A program made the position numbers and the translations under genes. Positions 1 through 11,675 of a DNA stretch of 64,000 bases are shown here, piece after piece. The notes beneath the pieces are model-generated. The model did not search any database, had not been told where the DNA came from, and saw only the letters and a list, made by a program, of their open reading frames with translations. Within the stretch, counting starts at the first letter, position 1. The number at the start of each line of letters is the position of its first letter. The stretch is from Piezodorus guildinii (Eukaryota; Arthropoda; Insecta; Hemiptera; Pentatomidae), in assembly GCA_023052935.1 (NCBI GenBank), contig CM041298.1, forward strand, positions 57,964,217-58,028,216. Reading direction: 5' to 3'.

Positions 1-745
1 TTGAAATGTTTGTTTTTGTTATATAACCGCTGGAAAAACACTTACAGGCAGAGAATCAAAATATGTCCCACCCATTTTGATGAATTTTTTTTAGGTAAAA
101 CTAGACATTAAACCATTAAACTCTGAAAAATATTAGGGGCCAAAAAAATCGGAGTTTTCCTGGCAAAAACACATTTTATTTAATATCTCTGGTTCCAGCG
201 AATATAGAAAAATAAGTTTGTTGTCAAAATTGCCCTATTTTGAAGCAGAATAATTACAAAAATAAATCATTAAAATATTTAAATTTTATGATTGGTAACA
301 ACCCTAAAAATATAAATAATCTCATCAAAACAGTACTTTTAATGAGGTTTCTTGAAAACTGAGCTGATTCAGATTACTTTAGGAGTGAGGAACACAGTTT
401 TTAAGAAACCTCATTAAAAGTACTGTTTTGGTTAGTTATTTATATTTTTAGGGTTATTACTAAACATAAAACCTAAATAATTTAATGGCTTATTTTTTTA
501 GTTATTTCGCTTTAAAGTAGGGTAATTTTTACACCAAACTTATTTTTATGCCTTCAATAGAACCAGAGATATTAAATAAATGTGTTTTACGCGCTCAAAC
601 TTTTTTTACACGACTCCTGGGGAGCGTTGGCCCCTCATATTTTGCAAAGTCTAATGGTTTAATGTCTAGTTTTACCTAAAAAAAGTTTTATAAAAATCGA
701 TGATACACGTTTCGAATCCTCTCTTAGTAAGTATAATATATGTTC
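1..745. repeat. Long-arm foldback (terminal inverted repeat) element, copy 1
   Basis: Two arms of about 320 bases face each other: roughly 45-370 and, reverse-complemented, roughly 385-720. Both arms carry the same landmarks in the same order: a T-run then AGGTAAAACTAGACATTAAA, a GGGGCCAA block, ATTTAATATCTCTGGTTC, an ATAAGTTTG block, and CAGTACTTTTAATGAGGTTT next to the centre. No protein is encoded. The left end may be cut by the window edge. A related copy lies at 12238-12935. It fits a non-autonomous foldback DNA transposon; the superfamily is unknown. Confidence 0.75.
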
Positions 746-1322
746 TCATAAACTTTTCATTTTTTATTTTCACAGCATTTTGGCAACAAAAAAATTATTT
801 GGCAAAAAAACAACTCATTCATTGTCCCTTATCTGATTAAATATTTTATAAGAATTACGGTTGTTTGTTTTAGGAATTTCATCATAGATACTGAAGAATG
901 GTGCTTCAATTGTTTTAATTTCGTCGAGCCGTTTATCAGACATTTGCCCGATTATTTTTTTCACACAAACAAACTTGTTATAACTGTAAAATAAAACATA
1001 ACTCCATCCATATAATATTTTAGGGTATTTCATGAGAGACATTTAGCTCGGAACTAGATAGTTACAAATAGTTTGGAAGGTTAGTTAAGTACCTTTCCTG
1101 AACTAATATTTTTCCGGTTTTGACTATTTTACTTTCTCTTGCCTATATATAGAATATACAGTAAGAAAAATTATTTTCTAATTCTATTTTTCAACGAAAA
1201 TACACATTTTAGGGTCCTCGGAGCACGTGGTCAGACTAAATCGAAAACGAGAAGATGTATAAAACTAAAATTTCATATATATGGAGCGTATATGTCTGTT
1301 ATAGCAACATTATAAAAAAAAA

Positions 1323-2169
1323 TCTGGTGCGCGCAACACACGACTTTCACTTACCTCTGTTATTAATATCAATTTAAGAATTTTTAAACAAATTTAGAAA
1401 CGAAAATAAATAGTTAAAGAATTATTTACATTTGATTTTTATAGAAAGACTTATTTTATTAAATAATATGTTATAATATTATCTATGAGATTCATTAAGT
1501 TTTTTTTTTTTCATCACTCTGTGTTAGAACTACTTGGAGCGTCCGGCGATGACAAAACCATCCAGTGACCAAGCGGTGAAACAATTGCATTAAAAATATT
1601 TTTTCAGTTTTCTCCTTTACTTGGATATGGATTCGTTCCACTTATATATTCACCTGTTTTTTTTATCAATAGTAATATGATGATATGCTTATTTTTTTTT
1701 TTCGAATCTACAAAATTAAAGGTATTTTAGACGAAGAAAATTTAAAAACTCAGCATTTAACCCCAGTCAGACTATTTCAATCGGAATGAAACTTACATAA
1801 TATTAAAGCCCATTAAATTTTACATCCATATAGCAAGTTTAATCAAAATCCTTTGAGCCGTTTTTGAGAAAATCGTGAAAAGGTGCAAAATGCACGGTAT
1901 TAAGTGGAGCTTCTGGTCAGCCGATTTTGATGAAAAAGGTTTTGTAACGCCTCGGGCATATATTTGTCTTAAATATCAAATTTCATTTTTATAGGGCTTT
2001 TCGTTTACGCGCGGGAGTTACCTCACACACAGACCTTTTTTCAGGACTTGGTTATTTGGACTCAGGGGACCCTAAAACGTGTATTTCCGTTGAAAACTGG
2101 AATTCGAAAATTTTCACGATCGCAATACTTTCCCTTACTATATATTTCATATATAGGTAAGTGAAAGTA
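1323..2169 (+). mobile_element. Family H repeat, copy 1
   Basis: This copy starts with TCTGGTGCGCGCAACACACG followed by ACTTTCACTTACCTC, and ends with a TATATA-rich palindrome and GTAAGTGAAAGTA before an A-run. The same ends recur in every fuller copy in this window. The interior has the family blocks for GTACCTTTAATTTTGTAGA-type sequence and for GCATTTTGCACCTTTTT, both read on the opposite strand. No coding capacity is seen. It is a non-autonomous interspersed element. Confidence 0.75.
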
Positions 2170-2174
2170 AAAAT

Positions 2175-3310
2175 CCGCAAACCAGAAGAGCCTCTTCATA
2201 CTATATATTTAGCACCTTTTTAGATTTTCTCAAAAATTATTCAAACAATTTTGACTAAACTCGCTATATCCGTGTAATATTTAATGGATTTTAATATAAT
2301 GTAAGTTTTATTCTGATTTAAATAGTCTGACAAGGCTTAAATGCCGACATTTTAAATATTCTTCATTTAAAGTACCTTTAATTTTGTAGATTCTATAAAA
2401 ATAACCATATCATCTTGTTGTTATTGATAAAAAACGACTAAATATATAAGTAGAACGAATTCGATATCCAACTAAAGTAGAAAACTGCAAAAATATTTTT
2501 TTAACTCCAATTTTTGGTTTTTGAACATAAGAACAGTAATATAAATGCATAATATTCCGTTGGAAAGATTAAGATTTATAAAATTATGAATCAATATAAT
2601 GCCTATATACATATTGGTTACATTAAGATTGAAATAGTCGGACAGGGCTTAAATACCGATATTTTAAATGTTGTTTACTCTAAAGTATATTAAATTTTGT
2701 ATATTCGAAAAAATTAACTATATCATCTTGAAATGAAATGAAAAAATATTTTGATTCAGGGACAAGGTGTCCTTAGAATAAAGACAACGCACAAAAAAAA
2801 AAATCCTTGTGGTCTAGTTACGTTTTGAAAAAACAAAAATATCAACTATTGAATATATCTATAAATATTTGCATACTTATAAATACATGTGATTATACTA
2901 AATATACCTATATTTTACAATGGAACGGAAAAGATGAGTGAACGAGAAAATATGCAGTTATGGATTATAAATATTGAGTAATTGGGTTCAAGTGTTCAAC
3001 AGATCGATATCAGAGCGGAGGGTGAGGAGCTCAGTTTTTAGGAAGGTTTTCTATTTTTTTAAGATTTTGAATAGGTAGGAACCATGAAAATATTGCCGTC
3101 GCACAGAAGGATAAAGCCACTTTAAGTCGGTATAATAACCAGAAATATTTTCACGTCGACGGACTCCAAAAATAAATCTTATAAAGCAGTTTATCAGACG
3201 TTTTAGTTTAATTTCTAGTTATTCGGTGTCATCTTGATATATACTGATAAAGAACTGGTAAATATAGAAGTTGAACGAATTTTATATCCAACAATAAATT
3301 ATTTATTATA
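2175..3310 (-). mobile_element. Family H repeat, partial copy split by a LINE
   Basis: This is the reverse-orientation interior of family H: the AGAAGAGCC...GCACCTTTTT block, the ACTCGCTATAT block, the TTGTAGATTC block and the GTTGAACGAATTC block. It is duplicated imperfectly inside itself. A LINE 3' end (2731-3228) interrupts it, and the 8-base sequence TCATCTTG occurs on both sides of the insert. Confidence 0.6.
2731..3228 (-). mobile_element. 5'-truncated LINE 3' end with 8-bp target duplication
   Basis: Read on the minus strand, this matches the 3' part of the LINE copy at 38.4-39.2 kb: the TTAAAGTGGCTTTATCCTTC block, the CTGAGCTCCTCACC-like block, and a 3' tail of TTTCATTTCATTT. It is flanked by TCATCTTG at 2723-2730 and 3229-3236, the target-site duplication expected of target-primed reverse transcription. 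The inserted stretch is 498 bases and contains no intact reading frame. The host sequence is family H. Confidence 0.75.
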
Positions 3311-3799
3311 TATAGAGAAAAGGTAAACTGAAATATGTCCGAATAATAATTTTCTTTTCTATTCAAACACATTATATAATTAAAATTCTCGATTTTACAC
3401 TTATAAGATATATGAATTGAATTTAAATTTAAGAAAACCTGTATTTAAATTTAAATGAATTGATTCAACTATTTTTTACAGTTAAAATAAGTTTCTAAAA
3501 TATCCTAACTTCTATGTTTTCACACCCCTCTCTAGTCATAAAGCGACGTTTCAGAACATAGACATACTTAAACAAAAATTATACGTATTATACAAACTAC
3601 ACAAGCAGTTTCTACCAATTAAAACTTACCCTATACAATAGCTGCTCGACTGCCAATATAACTCACGACTGTTTTAATTCCGACTGGTATAGAACTCAAA
3701 TAATCCGAATAATAATATGAGGAAGAGAGATGGGATTAAAACTTTATAACAAATACAAACATTGTTCGTCGGATCTGGTCGATGATATTGACTTAATTT

Positions 3800-4902
3800 T
3801 TACTTTCACTTACCTGTATATATGAAATATATAGTTAAAGAAAGTATTGCGATCGTAAAAATTTTCGAATATGAGTTATCAACAGGAATACATGGTTTAT
3901 GGGACCCTGAGTCCAAATGACCGTCCCGAAAAAAATTCTGTGTGTGTGTCCGTGTGTGTGTGCGTTTGTGGGTGGTAAGTCTAGTGCAAGAACGAAAAGT
4001 CGTACGAAAATGAAATTATATATTTAAGACTATACGCCCAAAATTTTACAGCAACTTTTTCATCAAAATCGGCTTATTCGAAGAGCCACTTTGTACCATG
4101 CATTTTGCACCTTTTTACGATTTTCTCTAAAACAGCTCTAACGGTTTTGATTAAACACACTATATCGATGTAAAATTTAATGTGCTTTAATATCATATAG
4201 GTTTCATTTTGATTTAAATAGTCTGACAAGGCTTAAATGCCGATATTTTAAACATTCTTCATCTAAAGTACCTTTAATTTTGTAGATTCTATTAAAATAA
4301 ACATATCATCTTGTTAGTATTGATAAAAAACGGCTAAATTTATGAGTTGAACGAATTCAATAAAGGTGCAAAATGCATAGCACAAAGTGACCATGCATTT
4401 TGCACCTTTTTACGATTTTCTCTAAATCAGCTCTAACGGTTTTGATTAAACTCACTATATCGATGTAAAATTTAATGGGCTTTAATATCATATAGGTTTC
4501 ATTTTGATTTAAATAGTCTGACAAGGCTTAAAAGCCGATATTTTAAACATTCTTCATCTGAAGTATCTTTAATTTTGTAGATTCTATTAAAATAAACATA
4601 TCATCTTGTTAGTATTGATAAAAAACGGCTAAATTTATGAGTTGAACGAATTCAATATCCGACTAAAGAAGAAATGAGCAAAAGCTAAAGCTTTTAGAAG
4701 AATAAGCGGATAAAACTAACTCATTGTTGTAGATAATAACATTATAGATTATTTAATAAAACACATGTTTCTATTTAAACTCCATGTAATCAATTCTTTA
4801 ACAATTTATTTTAATTTTTAACTGTATTTAAAAATTCTTAAATTGATCTTAACAATGGAGATATGTGAAAGTCGTGTGTTGTGCTTACCAATTGTTTTAG
4901 AA
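3800..4902 (-). mobile_element. Family H repeat with internal duplication
   Basis: It starts with TACTTTCACTTACC, the TATATA palindrome and a GCGATCG-type block, then has a short GT-repeat core, and ends near GTCGTGTGTTGTGCTTACCA. An internal segment of about 290 bases containing GCATTTTGCACCTTTTTACG occurs twice in tandem, near 4097 and near 4391. No coding sequence is present. Confidence 0.7.
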
Positions 4903-4974
4903 TAAGCGTTACAGATAGGAGAAAATGTTCCAAATTTTGAAATATAATTTTTTTTTTTTTTTAATTAATACTTC

Positions 4975-5682
4975 CAACTTTTAATTCAACTATATGTCCG
5001 AAATGTTATAGCAACTTTTTATCAAAATCGGCTTACCCGAAGAGCCACTTTATACCATGCATTTTGCACCTTTTTACGGTTTTTCCCCAAAACGCCTCTT
5101 AAGATTTTCAATGAATTCGCTATATCGATGTAAAATGTAATGAGCTTTAAAATCATGCAGCTTATATTCTGATTTAAAAAGTATGACTAGGCTTAAACGC
5201 CGATATTTGAAATTGTGTTTCTCTAAACTACCAATAATTTTATTGATTCAGAAGAATTACCCATATCGTCTTATGTGGGTCGATAAAAAGCAGTTAAATA
5301 AAAAATTTGACCGAATGTGATAACCAACTATTGGAGAAAAGAGCGAAAATATTTTTAATGCGAATATATATATTTTTTTTTTTTAACGTAAATACAGCAA
5401 CATAAATGTATCATATACCATTGGAAAGCTAAAGATTTTAGAACTAATAATATATTATATAAAAAGTTGTAAAAATTAACGGAGAGTGACAAAAAGCTTA
5501 TAAAACTAACTCATTGTCGTATATAATAATATAATAAATTATTTAATAAAAATCATGTTTCTATTGAAACTCAAAGTAATTAATTATTTAACAATTCATT
5601 TTCATCTCTAAACGTATTTAAAAATTCTTAAATTGATTTTAACAACGGAGGTAAGTGAAAGTCGTGTGTTGGGCGCACCAGA
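4975..5682 (-). mobile_element. Family H repeat, truncated copy
   Basis: This is the distal part of family H from CAACTTTTTATCAAAATCGG to the terminal GAAAGTCGTGTGTTGGGCGC and ACCAGA. The GT core and palindromic end are absent. Confidence 0.65.
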
Positions 5683-6194
5683 ATTTTTATTAAAAGGTTT
5701 AACATTTTTATATACGTTTCTCTTCGTCAACCGCCACAAAAAAATTTTCCTTTTTTAATTATCTTTTTTTTTTAAACTATATATGTTTCCACCAGAGTTA
5801 TAGCACCAAGTCGGCTATTTCGATAAGGTATCACTTGTTATTAAACGATAACCTTGAATAAGAATGGGCTGATCCGCTTATCACAAGAAGCTGATTTAGA
5901 CTAGATTTTCCGTCAAATTGAAGAAAAAAAGAAATTGTGAAATTATAATTGTATTGCTATTTTTTATTTTTTGACATTTAGATTCGCTATCGCTTTGATA
6001 ATTGAATTAAATTTAAAAGTATTTCAAATATAAATAATCATAATTAGTTTATCTTGAAAAATTAATATCCAATTAAATTGAATTATGCTCAGTTTGCTGG
6101 ACGTCTGCCTTATAGTGGCGTAAATATTTTTTTTCATTTGCTTCATTTATTACTATCGTAAAATGTATAAATAAGTCTATCTCGGAAACTTTAT

Positions 6195-6692
6195 TTTTTA
6201 TATATTAGAAACATATATGCCTGAGAAGTAACTTGTTCAATCCGCCAACCGGAAGAGCCACTTTATACCATGCATTTTGCACCGTTTTTACGATTTTCTC
6301 AAAAGCGGCTTTAACGATTTTGATTAAACTCGCTATATGGAAGTAAAATTTAATGGGCTTTAATATTATGTAGGTTTCATTCCGAATGAAATAGACAGGG
6401 ATTAAATGCTGACTTTTTGAATTTTTATCCACTAAAGTACCTTTAATTTTGTAGATTCCAAACAATTAACAATATAAATTATTAGCACTGATAAAAAAAA
6501 GGGCTAAATATATAAGTTGAACTAATTCGATACCCGACCAAGGGAGAAAAGAGCAAACATATATATATATAATTTTTTTTTTTTTTTTGCCGAACATAAG
6601 AATAATAATAGAGATGTATAATATAAACTTAAAATGGTAAAGATTTGAGAAAAAATAGATCTAATATAGAAAGTTGTGGAAGGTAATGTCAA
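6195..6692 (-). mobile_element. Family H repeat, interior fragment
   Basis: Interior blocks of family H are readable: AAGAGCCACTTTATACCATG, the GCATTTTGCACC block, ACTCGCTATAT, CCTTTAATTTTGTAGATTCC and GTTGAACTAATTCGATACCC. Neither terminus is present. Confidence 0.6.
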
Positions 6693-6732
6693 GTGATGAA
6701 TAAACTTGAGTATTCATTGTTAAAAATGTATT

Positions 6733-6815
6733 TTTCTATATTTATTTTATCATTCTATATGTATTGTATTATTCTATATTTATTGTATTTTTCTATATTT
6801 ATTGTATTATTCAAA
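6733..6815. repeat. Short tandem repeat, about 18-base AT-rich unit
   Basis: TTCTATATTTATTGTATTA-like units repeat about four times with small changes. An open frame runs through it only because the repeat lacks stops; I do not read it as a gene. Confidence 0.6.
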
Positions 6816-7039
6816 ATGAATTGTACTATTCCCGATTTTTATGAAATTTTTCAAGTATATTTGGTAGCTATGGGAATCGATCCTATAGTGTATTTCATTC
6901 CGCTAGGTGATTTGGGTGTCCCTATACACATTTTTTTTTCACGAAAATATTTATTTAATTAGGCATATAAAATACCTATAAACACAAACTTTAACCCTTC
7001 TGATCATTAGATTTCCAACACTATAAGAAATACATTGAA

Positions 7040-7460
7040 TCGAGAAAATGAATGGATTTTTTTTTATATTATTTTAATTGAACAACGGCTTAAGGTTTTC
7101 GAAAATAAGGTATTACGTAAAATATTTGGTCCGAAGAGAGATGAGGCCACTGGGGAGTTTAGAAGGTTGCACAACGCGGAATTGCGGAACTTGTATCCTG
7201 TGAATATAATTGAGCTGATTGCATCGCGGAGACTCAAATGGGCGAGTAAAGTTGTTGGGCTCGATGACGAGCGGATTCCGAGAAAGTTGCTGATCCGACT
7301 GGTAGGCGTCCGAAAGGTAGGCCGAAGCGTAGATAGGAGGATTGCGTTAAGGCTGATCTCGGGCGCTTGGGCTTGAATTGTGAACATTGGACGAGTCTGT
7401 GTAGACGGAATTTGGTGGTATCGGCATCGAACCTTCGGGTTCGCTAAGCCTATTATTATT
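7040..7460 (+). pseudogene. LINE reverse transcriptase C-terminal remnant
   Basis: The translation from about 7078 contains FENKVLRKIFGP, then RRLHNAELRNLY, then SRRLKWASKVV and a Lys/Arg-rich end. This succession is typical of the region after the reverse transcriptase domain in insect endonuclease/reverse-transcriptase LINEs, often seen as isolated fragments. A CCTATTATTATTATT run and a long T tract (7453-7486) follow and look like the element's 3' end. Endonuclease and catalytic RT domains are absent, so this is a 5'-truncated dead copy. A related piece lies on the minus strand at 26630-27230. Confidence 0.65.
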
Positions 7461-7593
7461 ATTTTTTTTTTTTTTTTTTTTTTTTTATTGGTTGTCGTCT
7501 AGAGCGTCTCAATCCTCTTTCTGCCATGCCCACACATTTACAATACATTCGTTATTTTTTATTCAACAACCAAAATAATTTATACGGTAGAAC

Positions 7594-7690
7594 AACGTTT
7601 GCCGGATCAGCAGGTAATGTATAATATACCGTTGGAAAGCTAAAGATTTTAGAACTAATAATATATATATAAAAAGTTGTAAAAATCAGG
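7594..7690 (-). repeat. Family H fragment
   Basis: The stretch ATATACCGTTGGAAAGCTAA followed by AGATTTTAGAA is a family H interior block. It is short and lies directly before the Helitron remnant. Confidence 0.45.
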
Positions 7691-7716
7691 AAAAAAACAG
7701 GGAACCTCGCATCCCA

Positions 7717-8023
7717 ATGATTCTAAATTATTTACCTTTTAATTTTAAAATAATTAAAATTCCCGTTATTAATAAATCACAGGAGCAAGCATTTAAACAA
7801 GTAGGAATCGATTTAAGTCAAGACCGCTTTTCACACGGCCAATTATATGTCGCATTGTCAAGATCGGGTTGCGGAGAAAATCAGTATGTTCTTCTGCCGT
7901 AAGAAAATAAAACTAAAAATATCATATAAGCAGAAGAACTTTTAAATATATTCTTCTAAAAACTTCTTAATAGCCATCATAATAACATAAATTGACGCAA
8001 ACGAAGTCGCGGGCAACAGCTAG
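7717..8023 (+). mobile_element. Helitron 3' end with helicase C-terminus
   Basis: The frame at 7717-7902 encodes NKSQEQAFKQVGIDL, then FSHGQLYVALSR, the last conserved stretch of the Pif1-type helicase of Helitrons (helicase motif VI includes VALSR). The usual glycine after NKSQ is glutamate here and the protein ends soon after, so only the tail survives. About 110 bases downstream, ACGAAGTCGCGGGCAACAG followed by CTAG at 8020-8023 resembles the Helitron 3' terminus, where CTAG precedes the insertion site; the expected hairpin (CGC...GCG) is weak. The element is 5'-truncated and inactive. Confidence 0.65.
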
Positions 8024-8186
8024 TGTTTAAATATTTCCCCTTTATTTAATTACCACTGGAACCATTTCTACCTTCACAATGGTTTATTCTTGTTATACAA
8101 TAATTTATTCTTCATTCTTAACAAGATTAAAACATGAAAACCATACAATGATTATTTATTTATCAAAATTAAGTTGTAGAAAAGAG

Positions 8187-8510
8187 GAGCCCGTGGCTGA
8201 GTGGCTAGCGCGCTAGTCTCACGCTAAAGGTTGTGAGATCGAATCCCAGTCCCATAAAAGACTTTTTCAAGCACTTAATAAATGGGGATTTACTCACAGC
8301 CTCTCTCCCGGGTATGAGGGACCCGTCAGCCAAATGGTGTCTACTCACAAAATTAGGCGTAGGGAGTGATGACCATACCCTATAAAATACATCAAGAAAC
8401 GTGATTGTGATCTCGATCTTCCAAGAGGTTACACCAGGGCCAAGGGTCTACACAGCCTGTTGCACTGGACAGGTCTTCTTTTTCAACTGGAAGAAGTTGA
8501 AGAAAAATAT
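8187..8510 (+). mobile_element. SINE-A, tRNA(Ser)-like head
   Basis: The head has a good RNA polymerase III A box (TGGCTGAGTGG) and a degenerate B box (GAGATCGAATCCC). The body includes AAATTAGGCGTAGGGAGTGA and the tail ends in CAACTGGAAGAAG. The same body and tail occur on the opposite strand at 61003-61302, where a target duplication confirms the element boundaries. Confidence 0.75.
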
Positions 8511-8530
8511 TGTAAATCTAATGAAGTTTA

Positions 8531-9509
8531 TTTTTCTTCCTAATTTCTTGAAAAGCCATAGATTTATATAAATTTATGACAAAAAGTAAAAGGTAATTAA
8601 GTAAAGTCTGAAACAGATTGGTAAACATAAACAAAGCTGTTTATGTTAAAAACATTCATGTATTTAATGTTTATGTACTCTTGAACAAACTGCTTAAATA
8701 GTTTTTCATTGAGAGATTTGTTACACATCACGTTCATTTTAGAACTGCTCTGCTTATTAAATTACTATTTTTTAATATATTTAATGAATATGCAAAGCTA
8801 TTCATAACACACTAAGGTAGAACCCCAAGGTTCTTAATGGGAATCTGACAAAATGGTTTAAGTGGTAACAATAATAAATCCTTATTTATTCAGGTTTTAA
8901 TAGTTTTTCAGTTCCATTCATCCTACAACTGGAATATGTATTCCAAGTAAGTTGATGGGATGGTACTAAAATTAACAATTTAGGTAAATGCTGATATGAT
9001 AGGATTTTAGGTGATTAGTAATGTATACAGCATACACTTGATGTTGATTTATTTATTTTTGTATTCTTTTATTTTTTATTATTATTATTTTATTTTATTT
9101 TTATTTATTTATTTTTTTTTTTTTTTTTGAGGATTTAAACACTTTTCTCTTCATCTCTTCCACTCTCTCATATCAACCTTCTCTGTTTGTCTAAAATATA
9201 TTGATAACCTGTAAGATGATCTATCCTAGTGGGCTTATAATTAGTTTGAGTACATTAATTTTTTTTCAATGGGGGGAGGGTCATATGTTTACAACATTTA
9301 ACTAATCCATTTCAAATTATGACATTTCTTAATAAATTTCATATCCATTAGTTACATTAATTGGCTATGTGAGTATGAGAACCATGTTTTAACAGTTTAT
9401 AAACAATAGTATCTGAGATGAGGAAATAAAATAAGCAGTTTGAGCATTGAGTTGACCACAAAACCTCTAAAACATATTATCCAGTATAATTTTATGATAG
9501 TAAATAATA
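8531..9509. other. No gene recognised
   Basis: AT-rich sequence with ATT/TTTA low complexity at 9050-9130 and a short pyrimidine-rich stretch after it. I see no supported gene or repeat family here. Confidence 0.5.
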
Positions 9510-9654
9510 GGGGTACTCACTACGTTTGCTATAGCATGCTATTTGTGCTATTGTGCTAAACCCATCAATTTTATACAGGAAATAACTGTAGAAACTCGAC
9601 GGGTTTAGCAAAATAACACAAATAGCATGCTATGGCAAACGTAGTGAGTACCCC
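9510..9654. mobile_element. Hairpin MITE flanked by TA
   Basis: The two ends form an inverted repeat with arms of about 57 bases (9510-9566 and 9598-9654) around a 31-base loop. The arms begin GGGGTACTCACTACGTTTGC and differ at only a few positions. TA dinucleotides flank both ends (9508-9509 and 9655-9656), consistent with a Tc1/mariner-type MITE. A transcript would fold into one long hairpin. Confidence 0.8.
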
Positions 9655-9659
9655 TAATA

Positions 9660-11075
9660 TTAAGTTCAGGCTTCATACTATTCTGTAATTGGTGTTGTGA
9701 AGTTGATTGATTTATAATTATATTACCATAAAAATGTGTTCGTCAGATTATAACAAATAGTAGAGTAATTCTATGCCCAGGATTTTCTTGGTTTTAATGT
9801 TTTGCTTGCTAATTTTCATATTTAAAAAAATAATTTTTTACAGTTATTTAATATATACCTGGCAAGTAAGAAAGTAATTACCATCAATAATGATTAATGA
9901 ATGATACAAGTATATTCTGCTAAACTGATTTGCTCTTGATAAAAGAATTAAATCTATATTACACATAATCTTTAAAAACTCAAGATCATCCTTATTAAGT
10001 TGAAGATTAAATATAAATGCCATAATACTGTTTGAAAAATGAGATAATTTAGTCGCAACATTGTCCTTGACTATGGGGTTCAATGTTCTGAATATTTTCA
10101 CCAACACTTTTTATTAAATTTATAAAAAAAAATTGCTATCTGGTAAGAAAAAATTAAAGATATAACTGAGGAGGTACTCAAATTAATATATGTCTGTCAT
10201 GACACAACCTTCTATTGCCAATCTATTGATTCAAATTTATAAGATAAAATTCTCACCGAAGTGATTACCAATAAAAGAAGATTCTGAGTGTTGAAGTTTC
10301 ATTTATTCAAAAAAGCCTCATTGAAAATAAAAAAATAAATTATTTAGACATATAACCACAATCTGGATCAATTAATTTTAGTTGAAAAATAGATTTTATA
10401 AATTATTCTTGTAAACTTAAAATGCACTATAAAAACATTGCAAGACTACAAAAACTCCACTAATATGTTGTTTTTTTTAATTGTGATTATTTTGTAATGA
10501 GAAAAGATATATATAAATATATTTATTTAAAATGAGAAGTCTACATTTTTTTTTTTTTTATATTTCCTAAAATTAACTTTTGAGACTAATATTTTTATTT
10601 TCTTAAGATCTCAGTGGCGGATCCAGAAACAGATTTTTGAGGAGTAAGTTTTGGTTTTTTTGGGAGCGATTCAGTACACTTCCCAACATCAACTAAACCA
10701 AACAGGCTTAATATATTACACTTACACACGAGTATAAATAATATGTAACAGGTATTATCTATATATTCTAGTAGTTTAATTAAACTATAAAATTTAAATA
10801 ATATATTGAAAATAGAAAAACTAGTTTATTTGGGTTGTCAAATAAGTTCGTAGCGTTTTTCATTGTTGATTTCAATAAAAACTTCACATTCTTGTCAATA
10901 TTTTTAATCAATTATATTTGACCCATTTTGATCTATTCCATGTTGCCATCCTTAAGTACTGTTTGGAAGATGGTTATCATCAACAGTTGAAGAACGGCCG
11001 AAGGCATTGTTGCCATACACACTGCAAATTCTGTTAACAGTCTGTGCAGCAGATTTTCTTTTCAGAAATAAAAAA
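9660..11075. other. No gene recognised
   Basis: AT-rich sequence with short open frames lacking any recognised domain or codon bias. CTCAGTGGCGGATCCAGAAA near 10611 looks like a repeat end, but I cannot assign it. Confidence 0.4.
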
Positions 11076-11077
11076 TC

Positions 11078-11370
11078 AAATTGGAGGCTGATGTCTACTT
11101 CACCACTATTTTATTGAAAAAAAATATTCGCACTACGTTTCGGCTAACAATGCCATCTTCTGGTGCAGTGGAACAACTTAGATTTAGTGTGGGTAGCTGC
11201 TTCCTAGTCAAAACCACATGACCTACTATGAACCACATGACCAGGAAGCAGCTACCCACACTAAATCTAAGTTGTTCCACTGCACCAGAAGATGGCATTG
11301 TTAGCCGAAACGTAGTGCGAATATTTTTTTTCAATAAAATAGTGGTGAAGTAGACATCAGCCTCCAATTT
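11078..11370. mobile_element. Perfect 128-bp inverted repeat with hammerhead-like motifs (Penelope-type)
   Basis: The arms at 11078-11205 and 11243-11370 read as exact reverse complements around a 37-base spacer. Each arm holds CAGAAGA, a TGGC/GCCG helix, then GAAACGTA (plus strand 11286-11312; minus strand 11136-11163). That order is the hammerhead core found in the terminal repeats of Penelope-like retroelements, though the first block is CAGAAGA instead of CUGANGA, so cleavage activity is doubtful. No reverse transcriptase is nearby. Exact arm identity suggests a recent origin or an assembly fold-back. Confidence 0.6.
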
Positions 11371-11675
11371 TATTTATAAAAAATTTGACCTTCACCTAAA
11401 AGAATCTACACCTTAGAAATAAAAAATCATTAAATGACGAAAATGAATTTATTTTCTCTTACATTTTGTGCTCGAAAAAATACCACTTATAGACAAGAAA
11501 TCTCGGTTGAACTGATGCATAAAAGCACCTTAACTAATCCTTTTTTAGAATATGTAAACATTATTTACCGGGTAAACATGATTTTATAAGCACAGAGTGG
11601 ATTAAATTAAAATATTGAAAAATGCTATGAACTTATTTTAGAACCCAATATTAATCTATTTCTCAAGGGTCATTT

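Noticed and set aside
6693..6962. Hydrophobic open frame rich in Tyr, Ile and Leu
   Set aside because: It lies in an AT-rich tandem repeat; composition alone explains the apparent membrane segments.
8187..8260. Functional tRNA(Ser) gene
   Set aside because: The B box is degenerate, the acceptor arm does not close and the sequence continues as a SINE body found elsewhere in the window.
11095..11367. Open frame of 90 codons with a symmetric translation
   Set aside because: It is created by the perfect inverted repeat; there is no codon bias or known domain.
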